Assembly: GCA_900756035.1 (NCBI GenBank)
Contig: CAAEIR010000301.1
Location: 1 to 54,952 of the forward strand
Length of the DNA: 54,952 bases
DNA from: an uncultured Anaerostipes sp.
Lineage (GTDB): Bacteria > Bacillota > Clostridia > Lachnospirales > Lachnospiraceae
Direction: 5' to 3'
This document shows positions 14,771-24,586 of this stretch, one piece after another. Position 1 is the first letter of the stretch. Each line of letters opens with the position of its first letter. The notes under the pieces were generated by a model. The model ran no database searches. It saw only the letters and a program-made list of their open reading frames with translations, and had not been told where the DNA came from. Both the position numbers and the translations under genes were made by a program.

Positions 14771-17700
14771 TTATATTCTTGTATTTTCCTTCTTTTTAAA
14801 ATAGTAAAGCGATGCTGCAACAATCAGTGCAAATCCGCCGATCAAAGGAAGATACGTCTTTAGACTGTTCCATCCTCCGGTGGTTGGAAGCTGCATCGTT
14901 GCTTCGTTGGTGATTTCATAAGTCGGATGATAAAAATACCAGGAATCTCCCTGTTTGATTCCATTGCTGGTATCTACCTTCTGCTCCTCTACTTCTGCCT
15001 GAGATAATCGAATCGGCAAGGTCACTTCCATCGGTTCCTTTAACAGGGTGTTTCCTGCCGTGGTTTTTGTTTCTCGAATGGTATAGGTATCCGGCAGCAA
15101 TCCATCAAAGATCAATTCTCCCTTTGCATCGGTTTTTCCTGTCGCAACCTCTGCTCCACTGGAGGATGTAATGGTAACCGCAACATCTTTTAGTGGCACA
15201 CCGCCGGAATCTTTCTTTTTCAGTTTCACACTTCCCTGAATCATCTGATTATGAAATGTCGCTTTCCCAGTAAGTTCTGCTTTTGCAGTGCTTCCCTCCG
15301 GTCCAATCTCAAAAGTCACAGACTCTTCTTTTTCATTGACGGTTGCATTGCCACTGTCCGAGGTCAGATCAAACATCTGGAAATATTTCTTTTCTCCGCT
15401 TTCTTTGCAGGTATACGTTCCATATTCCAGATCTTCAAAGGTCACCTCTAAGGAAATTTCTTCTCCCGGATGTTCTGCCATCTGCTTTTCAACCTCTTCT
15501 TTGGTGAAAATGAGCTCTTTGGATGCAGTATATTTCTTTCCATACACATCGGTTCCGGAAAGCGTAAAGGTAAAGGTTGGTTCTCCTACTTCCATATTTA
15601 GATTTCCCGGATCTAAGGCTTTCGTAATCGTGATGGAACCACTTCCCTGTGTCCGCTTATGGGTATTGGTTGCAACGGTGGTATCGGAATCCTTCGCATC
15701 GGTTTCGTAAGATACCTTGTATCCAATTTCACTTTCCCCGGTGATCACACCTTCTTTCACTTCTCTCCATTGATAGTCAATCGTTTGTCCACTCTCTTTT
15801 GCCGGCAAGATCTTTGAAGTCGCTTTCCAGTTGTTTTCACTGTTTAAGACCACTGTATCCTTCACTTCTCCCTTCGCAACCAGTTCAAACGTCACGGAGT
15901 CCGGACGAATTCCGGATTCGTTCTGTTGATCCTTCCACACTTTTTCAATGGTCTTTTGTGTGGTTTCCAGCGTATGACGATTGGTAATCGTAAAGTTTTT
16001 GGTCAACACTCCGTCCGCATCGGTACTTTCGTAGGTTTCATACTCTGCCAGATATCCGGTTTTTTCATCCCCGGTAAGACCGGTAAACGATTCTTCTTTG
16101 ATCTCATAGTCAATCTCTTCTCCGGCACTGTCATAGCGATCTAAACCTTTGAAAGTAGTCGTGTTTGTCCATTGGTTTGTTTCATTCAAACTCACGGAAT
16201 CAATTTTTTTACCATTTCCATATAAAGTCACCATAATCGAAGTCGGTCGTATCTGATCGGCATTGTTTCCATCCTCCCAAACCTTTTTCACTGCAAGGTT
16301 GATTTGTGGATTACTTTTCAGCTTGTTTGTATAAGATAAAACATAAGTTGACTTATCCCATTCTCCAGCTTTCCCACTAACGTTTGTATAATCTTCACTC
16401 TCACAAATCTCAGAAAAAGTATAATCCTGATATTCATCCTTTTTGATGTCCGTCATCATCTGCCATCCATTCTTTTCATTCAGCACAAACGTTTTTGTCT
16501 CTCCGGTTTTCGAAGTTGCCGTAATCGTAATGGATTCCGGACGTTTTTTATCGAGGTTATCATGATCAACCCACTCTTTTTTTACCATGATGTACTCGGA
16601 TTTTCGATTGACAAAGGTCCCGGAATCGTGGAGATACGTTGTCATGGCATCATTCTCATTTCCTTCGCTTTCCACATCGTGCACGAAGTTTTCCGTATCA
16701 TCATTTAAGATTTCTCCCTGGAATGTTAAGGTTTCTTCGGATGTTTCATACCCTTCCGGCGCCGAAATCTCTTCTACGGTGTACATCTTTGCTCCGGCTC
16801 CATCGCTGGCATAAAGATCGGTCGGCAGTCCGAAGAACTCTAAATACTCAAACTGATCATCGGCAGAAACGGCAGTGGCAATGGTCGCTCCTTTTTTCAC
16901 GATCACCTCTCCCGTTTCATTGACCAGATCACAGGCTGCCTTTAATGCAAACGTTGCCCCTGCCAAAAGCTTTCCATCCTGATCCGTCTTTTTGACATGA
17001 ATTCCATATTTCTGTAAGAAATCATTGGCAGTCACACTCACTTGTGCCTTTTGAATGGTTTTTAATGCCACATCTTCCTCGTCAGGATCAATCACCTTGA
17101 CCTTGGTCTGAATCGTCTGAAACTCTGCATAGGCGCTGTCGGATGCAAAGTTGATATTTAACTTCCAGGTTCCGGCCGTGTCCGCATACGTTGGAGTAAA
17201 GGAAACATCATCGTCCGTCACTTCCACATCCTGTGCTCCATCATCATCGTAGGAAATTCTCCAGGTGAAATCCGAGGCTTTGAACTTATCGCCCTTTTGG
17301 AACTGTGTTTTTGGCAATGCTTCGATTCCCACCGGTTTTTCTTCCTGAAACGTCTCTTCTTCCTTTTGCAAGAGCTGATCCATCGTATACGTGGTCTTTA
17401 ACTGGGAACATCCATAGAACATCCGTGTCATGTCTTCGACATTTTGGGTGTTAAAGCTGGATAAGTCTAATTCCTTGATATTCTCCAGTGCATAGAACAT
17501 CTCACTCATATCAACGACACCACTGGTATCCACGTTTTTAAACTGAATCTGTGTAAGCTCCTTACAATCCCGAAACATCGCGGAAGAAACAGCATTGAAA
17601 TAAATCACCTGTCCGGCTCTCTGGGTGGAAATCATGAAGTGATTTTCCTCCTTCCACAACACCACACTTCCATCTTTGTTTTGAGAAACATCGGTGGTTT

Positions 17701-20700
17701 TCACCCCATCCGGTGCCGTTTCCCAGGTAAAGGTCACACATTCGGCATCCTTGATTCTTTCGTTGAGTCGGCTTCCCTTTTCTAAGACATAAATCCCCTC
17801 ACTTGGATACGGACTATTGTTTCCAAACGGATCTTCCGAATCTTTCACGTCCGATTCTCCTTTGATTTCATTTAATTGGGATGCTTTGATATCCCACGTT
17901 AAATCAATGTCGTAAGATTCCGGATTTAAAAGATAGCCTTTCGGTGCCTCGATTTCTTTGACCGAATAACTGCCCAGATAAAAGCTGGTGGTTTCTTTCC
18001 CATCTGCTCCTTTTCGGGTAAACTTTAACGTTTCTTCTTTGGATGTGGTTTTTTTGTCAATGAGCGTTCCTTTGGTCCAAACGACCGTTCCATCATCTTT
18101 CTTGATATCTTCTCTGGCATACAAGCCATACACAGCTCCGGAAACCGTATCGGTTTCATAGACAAAGCTTTCCATTTCCGGATCATATCCCGTTAGAACT
18201 TCTCCTGTTTTGGATAAGCTGATTTCTCCATAGATCGGCGTGTCGGTTTTTTCAATCTGATAGGAACGATTTCCTTCTTCATCGTAGGTTACCGTTGTTA
18301 AGTTTAATTCAAAACTTTCTTTTTCGGTATCATCGGCATTGTAGCCATCCGGCGGTGTCACTTCTTTGATGGTATATTTCCCAAACGGTAACTCACAGGC
18401 TGCCTTTCCCTCTGACGTCGTTCCGGTCTGTAAAGTTACCACTTCTTCGCCATCTTCATCATAAATCTTATATACGGCTCCATCTAAGAGCTTCTTCGTT
18501 TCCGAAGATTTTTTAGTTAATTCCACTTCTATTTTCTTTTCGTAATCTACAAAGGGACCAAACGACACTGTTTTATTGGCATCGGATTTCACCAACACGA
18601 TATCCTGATCTGCCAGCAATTCATGCTGTTTCGAACCACTGACTTGATGTAAGGTATAGATTCCAATGGCAAGTTTGATCGAGGTTGCTTCTCCTTTTTC
18701 ATCCAACGTTAACGTATCCACCACATCTCCATGAGGGTCAAGGATCTGGAATTTCGCTCCCGCTTCTGCTTTGGTTTCCCCTTTTGCTGTCGTCACCTTT
18801 TTTTGAATCTTGATACGGGCAGATTTCGAAAAGACATCCTTTGCCGAGAATTCATACACCTTCGTCTGATCCTCCACCGTTGGCTTTTCTTCTTTCGAGT
18901 AATATGGATTCACTAAATCATAGCCTTCCACGCCCCGGGTCTGTAACAGGATGAATCCGCTTTTTTTCGTAAAGTCGGATAACAACATGCTTGCTTTTCC
19001 TTCTTCATCCGTAATCATCGTTCCAAGGATTGCTTCGGGAGTATGTTCCTTCACTTGTTTTACATACGCTAAGCGTTCTTCGGAAGTGGACAGTGCTGCC
19101 GTTTTAAAATCTTGTGCCAACGCTTCATCCAGTACCACAAACTCAGCCCCCGCTTCGGCACTGACGTTGCCGTTTTTCTCCATCTTCTTCTCAATTCGGA
19201 TTTTCGCTCCATCATACGGATTGCTAAGCTCATAGGTTTTCAGCTTTTGATCTTCTTCGGTGATCGTCACTTCCAGATCTTTGGCAAACGCATAATTGTC
19301 CGCTCCTTCGATCTGATGAATGAGATAGGTTCCCGGATCTAACTTTCCGGTTTTCGCAGAACCATACGCATCGGTCGTTAAAGTTTCTACCACTTCTTTG
19401 GTTTCTTTGTTTTGAATCTCAAACGTTGCACCGGCTTCCGGCCGGCTGATATGGGTATTGGTTTCCTGATCGGAAATCTCGGTTTTCTTGGTAATTGCAA
19501 TGCCCGCATATAATTTCGGATCATTCATCTGAACGGTATACACTTGCTCACTTCCATCAATGGTTACCCACCGGTCCGGAACAAAGTCATATCCTTCCAC
19601 CCCTTCGATCTGATGAATCCGATAAGACCCGTACGGTAAGGTTTTACTCTTCGCAATTCCATCCGCATCCGTGGTGATGGTATCTTTTTTCTGATCTTTC
19701 GAATCATAAATTTCAAACACCGCTTTTGCTTCCGTTTCGATGGTATCCTCTTCTCCGAAGGTTTTTGCAACTTCGATCTGTCCGGAAAGAATATCTTCCT
19801 TAAGCGTCTGTGTCTGATCGCTATCCAGCACCAGATCTACGTTTTCCTCCGATTTTCGAAAGCCTAACGGTGCTTTGATCTCTTTTAGATAATACTTTCC
19901 GGGATAGAGATTCTTTGCAGATCCTTCTCCTTTTTGATTGGTAACGATCTGTGTTACCAGAGTATCTGCCGAATACACTACGGTTTTATTATCGGATCCT
20001 TTGATGTTTTCTTTGGCATAGAGTCCGTAAACCGCTCCCTGTAAGGATGCTTCGCATCCATCGTCATCGCTTGTGGACTTCTTTTGAATCTTTAAATTCA
20101 CCATCTGAAATTCATCATGGAACGTGTAGGTAAAGGAACGCACGTTGGAACTTTCATACTGGGTCTGATCTTTTTGATCCGGTAAGAAATGTCCGAACGG
20201 TGCTTTGGTTTCTTTGACCGTCCAGGCATGCTTCGATGCTGCTTTCTTTGAAGCGATGGCAGCACTGACTTTTTGTGCCAGCTCCTTGTTTGCAGCGATC
20301 TGCGCCGATGCCTTGTTCATATACCAACCGTTTTTGGTACATTCCGTTTGCTGTCTTTTGGATAGTTCGTTCCAGTTTTTAATATAAGTTTTTTTCTCGG
20401 TAGACACCTGATACGACAGGGTTCTCGGAACCGTATAACTGATTTCTCCATTGGAACCGGTTTCTACCGTTGCTTTATATTGCCCATCCATATAGATTTG
20501 GAAGGTGGCACCGGACAGTCCGGCTCTGGTTTGTGCATCTCGTTTCCGAATATTGATTTTCACCGAATCCGATGCCGTTTTGTTTTTGCTTAATTTTAAG
20601 CTATCTTTTTCCGGCTTTGGATACCCGGAATGTCGAAAACCAAACAAGACCTGATGTGCATCATGTTTCTTTCCCCGGACACATTTCTTTACGGTATAAT

Positions 20701-21247
20701 AGTAAATCGTTCCTTCCGGGTCCATTCCTTTGATCTTTTCACAAAATTTCTTTGCATCGGACTGGGAATATCCACGATCCACGTTTCTTCCTGCCTGATA
20801 GATTGTATTTTGTTTGCTGGCACCTTTTCCACATGCCCAGATATAAGCCTGCGTTAACGCAAGTGCCTTGGTATTTTTCGAACTTTCCTGAAAATACCAG
20901 TATAATACTTTCGCAATTCCTTCTTTTTCATAATTGGCTGCGTTGATGGTTTTATATTTTAAAGTATCACCGGAACACATGGACTTTCCGGAATTTAAAC
21001 AAAACACCCGATGTCCTCCCGCCGTCATGCCCCACAATCCTTCCGATGCCGGACGATCCAGGGCAGCAATCTTATTTTGATCTAAGATTTTACTCAGTGC
21101 GGCTTTCGCCGTTCCTTCTGCCGCAGAAACCTTGGAAACCGGAACTTCTCCGCTTCCAAAACTTCCGCCCAAAAAGTTTGAAATTATTAGCAGAAACGAC
21201 AAAAGAAACGCAAAGGCGCGTTTCTTTGTTTGTTTGAATCTCCTCAT
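14771..21247 (-). CDS. Giant thioester-domain, LPTTG-anchored pilus tip adhesin
   Basis: A 2158-aa cell-wall protein. Residues 1-42 are a signal peptide. Residues about 60-205 match a thioester domain: Cys83 (VFCLNSG) and Gln133 (ALTQAYIW) are placed to form the internal Cys-Gln thioester that lets such adhesins bond covalently to host amines. About nine SpaA/prealbumin-like repeats follow to about 1180, a BspA-like DUF285 segment lies near 1190-1290 (MFYALENIKELDLSSFNTQ), then Cna-B-type domains begin near 1550, 1650, 1770, 1870 and 2005 (VKKVWEDG..N..RP motif). The end is LPTTG at 2120, a membrane span and KKKENTRI. GAAAGGAAAAAG precedes the start. It is the last intact gene of the pilus operon and is most likely the tip subunit. 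Confidence 0.88.
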   Translation of the reverse strand: MRRFKQTKKRAFAFLLSFLLIISNFLGGSFGSGEVPVSKVSAAEGTAKAALSKILDQNKIAALDRPASEGLWGMTAGGHRVFCLNSGKSMCSGDTLKYKTINAANYEKEGIAKVLYWYFQESSKNTKALALTQAYIWACGKGASKQNTIYQAGRNVDRGYSQSDAKKFCEKIKGMDPEGTIYYYTVKKCVRGKKHDAHQVLFGFRHSGYPKPEKDSLKLSKNKTASDSVKINIRKRDAQTRAGLSGATFQIYMDGQYKATVETGSNGEISYTVPRTLSYQVSTEKKTYIKNWNELSKRQQTECTKNGWYMNKASAQIAANKELAQKVSAAIASKKAASKHAWTVKETKAPFGHFLPDQKDQTQYESSNVRSFTYTFHDEFQMVNLKIQKKSTSDDDGCEASLQGAVYGLYAKENIKGSDNKTVVYSADTLVTQIVTNQKGEGSAKNLYPGKYYLKEIKAPLGFRKSEENVDLVLDSDQTQTLKEDILSGQIEVAKTFGEEDTIETEAKAVFEIYDSKDQKKDTITTDADGIAKSKTLPYGSYRIHQIEGVEGYDFVPDRWVTIDGSEQVYTVQMNDPKLYAGIAITKKTEISDQETNTHISRPEAGATFEIQNKETKEVVETLTTDAYGSAKTGKLDPGTYLIHQIEGADNYAFAKDLEVTITEEDQKLKTYELSNPYDGAKIRIEKKMEKNGNVSAEAGAEFVVLDEALAQDFKTAALSTSEERLAYVKQVKEHTPEAILGTMITDEEGKASMLLSDFTKKSGFILLQTRGVEGYDLVNPYYSKEEKPTVEDQTKVYEFSAKDVFSKSARIKIQKKVTTAKGETKAEAGAKFQILDPHGDVVDTLTLDEKGEATSIKLAIGIYTLHQVSGSKQHELLADQDIVLVKSDANKTVSFGPFVDYEKKIEVELTKKSSETKKLLDGAVYKIYDEDGEEVVTLQTGTTSEGKAACELPFGKYTIKEVTPPDGYNADDTEKESFELNLTTVTYDEEGNRSYQIEKTDTPIYGEISLSKTGEVLTGYDPEMESFVYETDTVSGAVYGLYAREDIKKDDGTVVWTKGTLIDKKTTSKEETLKFTRKGADGKETTSFYLGSYSVKEIEAPKGYLLNPESYDIDLTWDIKASQLNEIKGESDVKDSEDPFGNNSPYPSEGIYVLEKGSRLNERIKDAECVTFTWETAPDGVKTTDVSQNKDGSVVLWKEENHFMISTQRAGQVIYFNAVSSAMFRDCKELTQIQFKNVDTSGVVDMSEMFYALENIKELDLSSFNTQNVEDMTRMFYGCSQLKTTYTMDQLLQKEEETFQEEKPVGIEALPKTQFQKGDKFKASDFTWRISYDDDGAQDVEVTDDDVSFTPTYADTAGTWKLNINFASDSAYAEFQTIQTKVKVIDPDEEDVALKTIQKAQVSVTANDFLQKYGIHVKKTDQDGKLLAGATFALKAACDLVNETGEVIVKKGATIATAVSADDQFEYLEFFGLPTDLYASDGAGAKMYTVEEISAPEGYETSEETLTFQGEILNDDTENFVHDVESEGNENDAMTTYLHDSGTFVNRKSEYIMVKKEWVDHDNLDKKRPESITITATSKTGETKTFVLNEKNGWQMMTDIKKDEYQDYTFSEICESEDYTNVSGKAGEWDKSTYVLSYTNKLKSNPQINLAVKKVWEDGNNADQIRPTSIMVTLYGNGKKIDSVSLNETNQWTNTTTFKGLDRYDSAGEEIDYEIKEESFTGLTGDEKTGYLAEYETYESTDADGVLTKNFTITNRHTLETTQKTIEKVWKDQQNESGIRPDSVTFELVAKGEVKDTVVLNSENNWKATSKILPAKESGQTIDYQWREVKEGVITGESEIGYKVSYETDAKDSDTTVATNTHKRTQGSGSITITKALDPGNLNMEVGEPTFTFTLSGTDVYGKKYTASKELIFTKEEVEKQMAEHPGEEISLEVTFEDLEYGTYTCKESGEKKYFQMFDLTSDSGNATVNEKEESVTFEIGPEGSTAKAELTGKATFHNQMIQGSVKLKKKDSGGVPLKDVAVTITSSSGAEVATGKTDAKGELIFDGLLPDTYTIRETKTTAGNTLLKEPMEVTLPIRLSQAEVEEQKVDTSNGIKQGDSWYFYHPTYEITNEATMQLPTTGGWNSLKTYLPLIGGFALIVAASLYYFKKKENTRI

Positions 21248-21397
21248 AAATCTTTTTCCTTTCTCCGATTACATGAATGGGACGGTCTGCTCCGACCCAT
21301 TTTTCACAGAAATATAATATCTTTGTTTTCTCGAATCTCCAAAATGCATGAGTAAACCACTCGGTAATTGAATTACTGAAAATTTCCGCTTGACATC

Positions 21398-22891
21398 CTA
21401 ATACCGACTCGAAAAATATCCCGGAGTATTCGGCTTATCAATTCTTGCATAGGTGGAATCAATCCATTCCCTTAAAAATTCTGTACCGTTTTGCCCTTTT
21501 AACTCGACAGATCCGTTAAACATCCCTTCATCATGAATAATATTCGTTAGATCAAAGGATCCATCAGTTTTCTTCCAAATGGCATACAGAGAACAGGTAT
21601 CCCCCGCATCACAAAGATTGGTCACCGCCTGTTCATCGGTATACTCTGGTAACAGTGCATCTTCTTTGGTACTCCATCCAAGAAAGGTATATCCGGAGCG
21701 TTCAAATTTGTTTTTCGGTAATGCCGATGCCTGACCATACTTGATGGTTTCGGTTCGCTTCTCCCCGGATGCTCCATTGCCATACATCTCTACTTCATAG
21801 TTATCCTTGCTCCAAACGGCATACAGCGTCATATTTCCATCTTGTTTCCATGGAAAAGTCTGTCCGTTGGTATAAGCAGCACTTGTCGCACCGGCATCGG
21901 TACTCCATCCAAGAAAGGCATATCCTTTTTTGGTAAATCCATTCCCGGCTAAGGTGACATTTGAGTCATAGGTCGCCGTAATGCTTTGCATACTTCCGGA
22001 ATCGGCTCCGTTGCCATCATAGGCAATCGTATACTGCTTTGGAGTCCAGATCGCATACACGGTATGATTCCCACTGCAAACCACCCAGCTGGAGTTTGCC
22101 CAGGAACCACTTCCGTTCGATTGATTGTTCCACCCTTTTAAGCTGTATCCGGTTCTCCATGCAGATGGAAGAGTTCCATAGGTTCCTCCGCAGGCAACGG
22201 TTTTGGATGTGGCAGAAACACTTCCTCCATTTGCATTGTAAGAAAGTGTATAGTTGTTTTTCTTCAGGTTTAAAGTAATTGCCGTATTCCAAACACGCTG
22301 GAATTTATTATTAATTTTGTAGGTACAAACTCCCGTTGCATAGATCGACATGTTAATTTTTACATTGACAGTTCTTGCACTGGTGCTATGCCCCGCTTGT
22401 GAAGAAAAGTTAGAGGATGCTTTTTTATAATCAGATCCTAAGTGTGTTACATTATCTGCAGACTCTGAACTATATACCTGATGCGCTGGCTGTGTGTACT
22501 GTATATTAAATTCAAACCTCGTATAATTCCCTTTCGAATTATTCTGAATTGTTTTGGCACTGGTTGTCGTTATTTTGGCATTGTATACTCCAGCTGCTTC
22601 TCCCGACTTTCGATTGAAAGTAAGCGTTCTTGACGCATTATTAAAATCATCTTGCGTCATTTGTTTGCCGGAATAATTTACCTCTCCATTGATCCATTCC
22701 TGACCACTTGGGCCCTTAATAATTACATCAAAATACCCTTTCGAAAATGTCCTGGACTCTGACGGATTGGAAGTCTCATATCCATAAGCCATTCTCCCAT
22801 TCCACCATCCGTAGGTCATAATCAAGCATACAATCAGTACGATTCCCAACATCCATCGGCAATCTTTGTGCATCCGTTGTTTCTTTCCCAT
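21398..22891 (-). CDS. Secreted InlB-repeat (Listeria-Bacteroides repeat) protein
   Basis: A 497-aa protein with an N-terminal signal or membrane segment (MLGIVLIVCLIMTYGWW, residues 14-30), a beta-rich region of unknown type (about 40-215), and three InlB/Flg_new repeats (about 220-440) with the hallmark YNANGG / GYSLKGWN / TVYAIW pattern. It ends GYFSSRY with no LPXTG motif, so how it stays on the cell is unclear. After the TAG stop the same frame continues open for 39 to 45 codons of protein-like sequence. GCGGGGGGATATC precedes the start; the start lies inside the end of the MBL gene (116-base overlap). It may be a minor pilus or accessory adhesin. Confidence 0.75.
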   Translation of the reverse strand: MGKKQRMHKDCRWMLGIVLIVCLIMTYGWWNGRMAYGYETSNPSESRTFSKGYFDVIIKGPSGQEWINGEVNYSGKQMTQDDFNNASRTLTFNRKSGEAAGVYNAKITTTSAKTIQNNSKGNYTRFEFNIQYTQPAHQVYSSESADNVTHLGSDYKKASSNFSSQAGHSTSARTVNVKINMSIYATGVCTYKINNKFQRVWNTAITLNLKKNNYTLSYNANGGSVSATSKTVACGGTYGTLPSAWRTGYSLKGWNNQSNGSGSWANSSWVVCSGNHTVYAIWTPKQYTIAYDGNGADSGSMQSITATYDSNVTLAGNGFTKKGYAFLGWSTDAGATSAAYTNGQTFPWKQDGNMTLYAVWSKDNYEVEMYGNGASGEKRTETIKYGQASALPKNKFERSGYTFLGWSTKEDALLPEYTDEQAVTNLCDAGDTCSLYAIWKKTDGSFDLTNIIHDEGMFNGSVELKGQNGTEFLREWIDSTYARIDKPNTPGYFSSRY

Positions 22892-23741
22892 GATATCCCC
22901 CCGCTATTCTAATTTCATTGTCAGTTTTTCCATCTGATGAAAATGTTACGGTACCATTTTTATCTGTCTGATAGATTTTTTTCGCATATTTTTTTAACTG
23001 CTTCATAACTTCTGGTCTTGGATGATGATAGGGATTGTTTTTTCCACAAGAGATTACCACATACTCTGGTTTTGCCTTTTTCAAAAATGCCGTACTGCCG
23101 GAAGTATAAGACCCATGATGCGGGACTTGTAAGACTGTAGATTTCACATCATATTTCTTCATAATATCTTTCTCGTTGGAAGAATACATGCCCCCCGTGA
23201 ATAGAAAACGATGTTTTCCTTGTATCACTCGAATCACAAGACTGGTTTGATTTGTCTTTTTATACTTTTTCCCAGTGGATAACACCGTACCTTTTACACT
23301 GCCGAAGTTGATGGTACTCCCTTTGGTTACCTTCACGATACGCACCTTATACTTGTTAACAGCTTTACGAAAATCTTTCACATCTTTTGTTTTTGCCTCC
23401 CGATCATATCCGTATTTCGCCTGAATTACTGTTCGAACTCCATACTTAGAAATCACCTTATCTGCGTTTCCAATGTGATCTGGATCATTATGGGTAATTA
23501 CTAACTGATCTATTTTTTTCAGCTTCTTTTTCACAAGAAACTTCTTTAATTTCTCATAATACTTCTCATCTCCGGCATCAATTAATGTGTTTTTTCCACC
23601 AGATTGAATGAAAATAGCACTTCCCTGTCCTGCATCTATAAAGGAAACTTGAAGCCTCGCTGCCGCAGATGCATCAATTCCTCCAAGAAGTATTACCAGC
23701 AAGGATAACGCTATCATATAAATTTTCATATATTTTATCAT
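22776..23741 (-). CDS. Secreted ComEC-like metallo-beta-lactamase fold protein
   Basis: A 321-aa protein with a signal peptide (MIKYMKIYMIALSLLVILL) and a lone MBL domain like the C-terminal domain of ComEC. Metal motif HNDPDH is at residues 84-89 and PHHGSYTSG at 207-215. The strand that normally reads LFTGD here reads LFTGG (180-184), so the metal-bridging Asp is Gly. The start at 23741 overlaps the sortase stop in an ATGA; the upstream in-frame ATG at 23795 would lie inside the sortase gene. The last 35 or so residues lie in the overlap with the InlB gene and do not look like the family's end, so a late frameshift is possible. Lone secreted MBLs are not normal pilus-operon parts. Confidence 0.75.
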   Translation of the reverse strand: MIKYMKIYMIALSLLVILLGGIDASAAARLQVSFIDAGQGSAIFIQSGGKNTLIDAGDEKYYEKLKKFLVKKKLKKIDQLVITHNDPDHIGNADKVISKYGVRTVIQAKYGYDREAKTKDVKDFRKAVNKYKVRIVKVTKGSTINFGSVKGTVLSTGKKYKKTNQTSLVIRVIQGKHRFLFTGGMYSSNEKDIMKKYDVKSTVLQVPHHGSYTSGSTAFLKKAKPEYVVISCGKNNPYHHPRPEVMKQLKKYAKKIYQTDKNGTVTFSSDGKTDNEIRIAGGYHGKETTDAQRLPMDVGNRTDCMLDYDLRMVEWENGLWI

Positions 23742-24571
23742 CTTTTTTTCCCTTTCTTTCTTCTTACGATGTTTCTTCCAATGAAAATCAAACATGCCAT
23801 CCCACCATACCGAAGCAGTCGTTCTCTCTTAAGATCCCACCCGGAGGACTCAAAGGATAGATCCTTTGTTGTCGTTACCTCTTCTTTGGGCAATTTCTTT
23901 CCCCGGTCCCGGACACAGTACACCACATATCGGTATTTTCCATGCGTCCGATAAGGATGGCAGGTTAATAAGGTTACCATCTCCTTTCCGGACTGAATCT
24001 TGATTTCCTCTACATCTCCCGGTCGTATGATTTTGATCCGTTCCACCCGATACGTCAGAGTTTCCCACGGATTGGTTACAATCACCTTATCGTTGGTTTT
24101 CAAACGTTCGATTTCCCGAAAGTAGGGAATTCCCTGATAGCCCCGATGTCCTGCTATGACACAGTTGGTATTTTCTCCGCCCATCGGCAAAGATGTCTGC
24201 CCAAGGATGGCGGCTCCTTTTATCAGATTCTTTTCTGAAGCCCCTACGTAGAGTGGTAAATTCACCTTCATCTTTGGAATCTTTATCGTTCCAAAGACTC
24301 CCTGAATTCCTTGTAAGGTAGACGGAGCTGTTTCATAGCTCCATGCATCCACAAGCCCCACCTGTCCATTGTTAAAAATTTTCTGGTTATAACTTTTTCC
24401 AATTTGATACATCTTCCCTATTTTTTCTGCATCTTGATTTTTTGTATAAAAAGATTGAATTTCCTTCTCTGCTTCCCATTTCTGCATAAGCCCCAAAAAA
24501 TCCGGAGTAAAAAAAAGGAAAATTCCAAGCAGTAAAAACATCAGTCCTATGATATTTCGCAATGATTTCAA
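23738..24571 (-). CDS. Class C sortase (pilus polymerase) 2
   Basis: A 277-aa transpeptidase with an N-terminal membrane segment, a catalytic barrel and a C-terminal membrane segment followed by RRKKGKKR. Catalytic residues are His142 (IAGHRG), Cys204 (LLTCHPY) and Arg214 (KYRY). The lid motif of class C enzymes, usually DPW or DPF, is DAW at 75-77. It should join pilin subunits or hand them to the wall. It overlaps the MBL start by ATGA. The two sortases of this operon differ enough in sequence to have distinct substrates, for example backbone versus tip protein. Confidence 0.93.
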   Translation of the reverse strand: MKSLRNIIGLMFLLLGIFLFFTPDFLGLMQKWEAEKEIQSFYTKNQDAEKIGKMYQIGKSYNQKIFNNGQVGLVDAWSYETAPSTLQGIQGVFGTIKIPKMKVNLPLYVGASEKNLIKGAAILGQTSLPMGGENTNCVIAGHRGYQGIPYFREIERLKTNDKVIVTNPWETLTYRVERIKIIRPGDVEEIKIQSGKEMVTLLTCHPYRTHGKYRYVVYCVRDRGKKLPKEEVTTTKDLSFESSGWDLKRERLLRYGGMACLIFIGRNIVRRKKGKKR

Positions 24572-24586
24572 TATCTGTTTTCCTTT

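Noticed and set aside
15240..19500. CRISPR-like or DNA tandem repeats in the giant adhesin gene
   Set aside because: The repetition is at protein level with diverged DNA; no regular spacer pattern.
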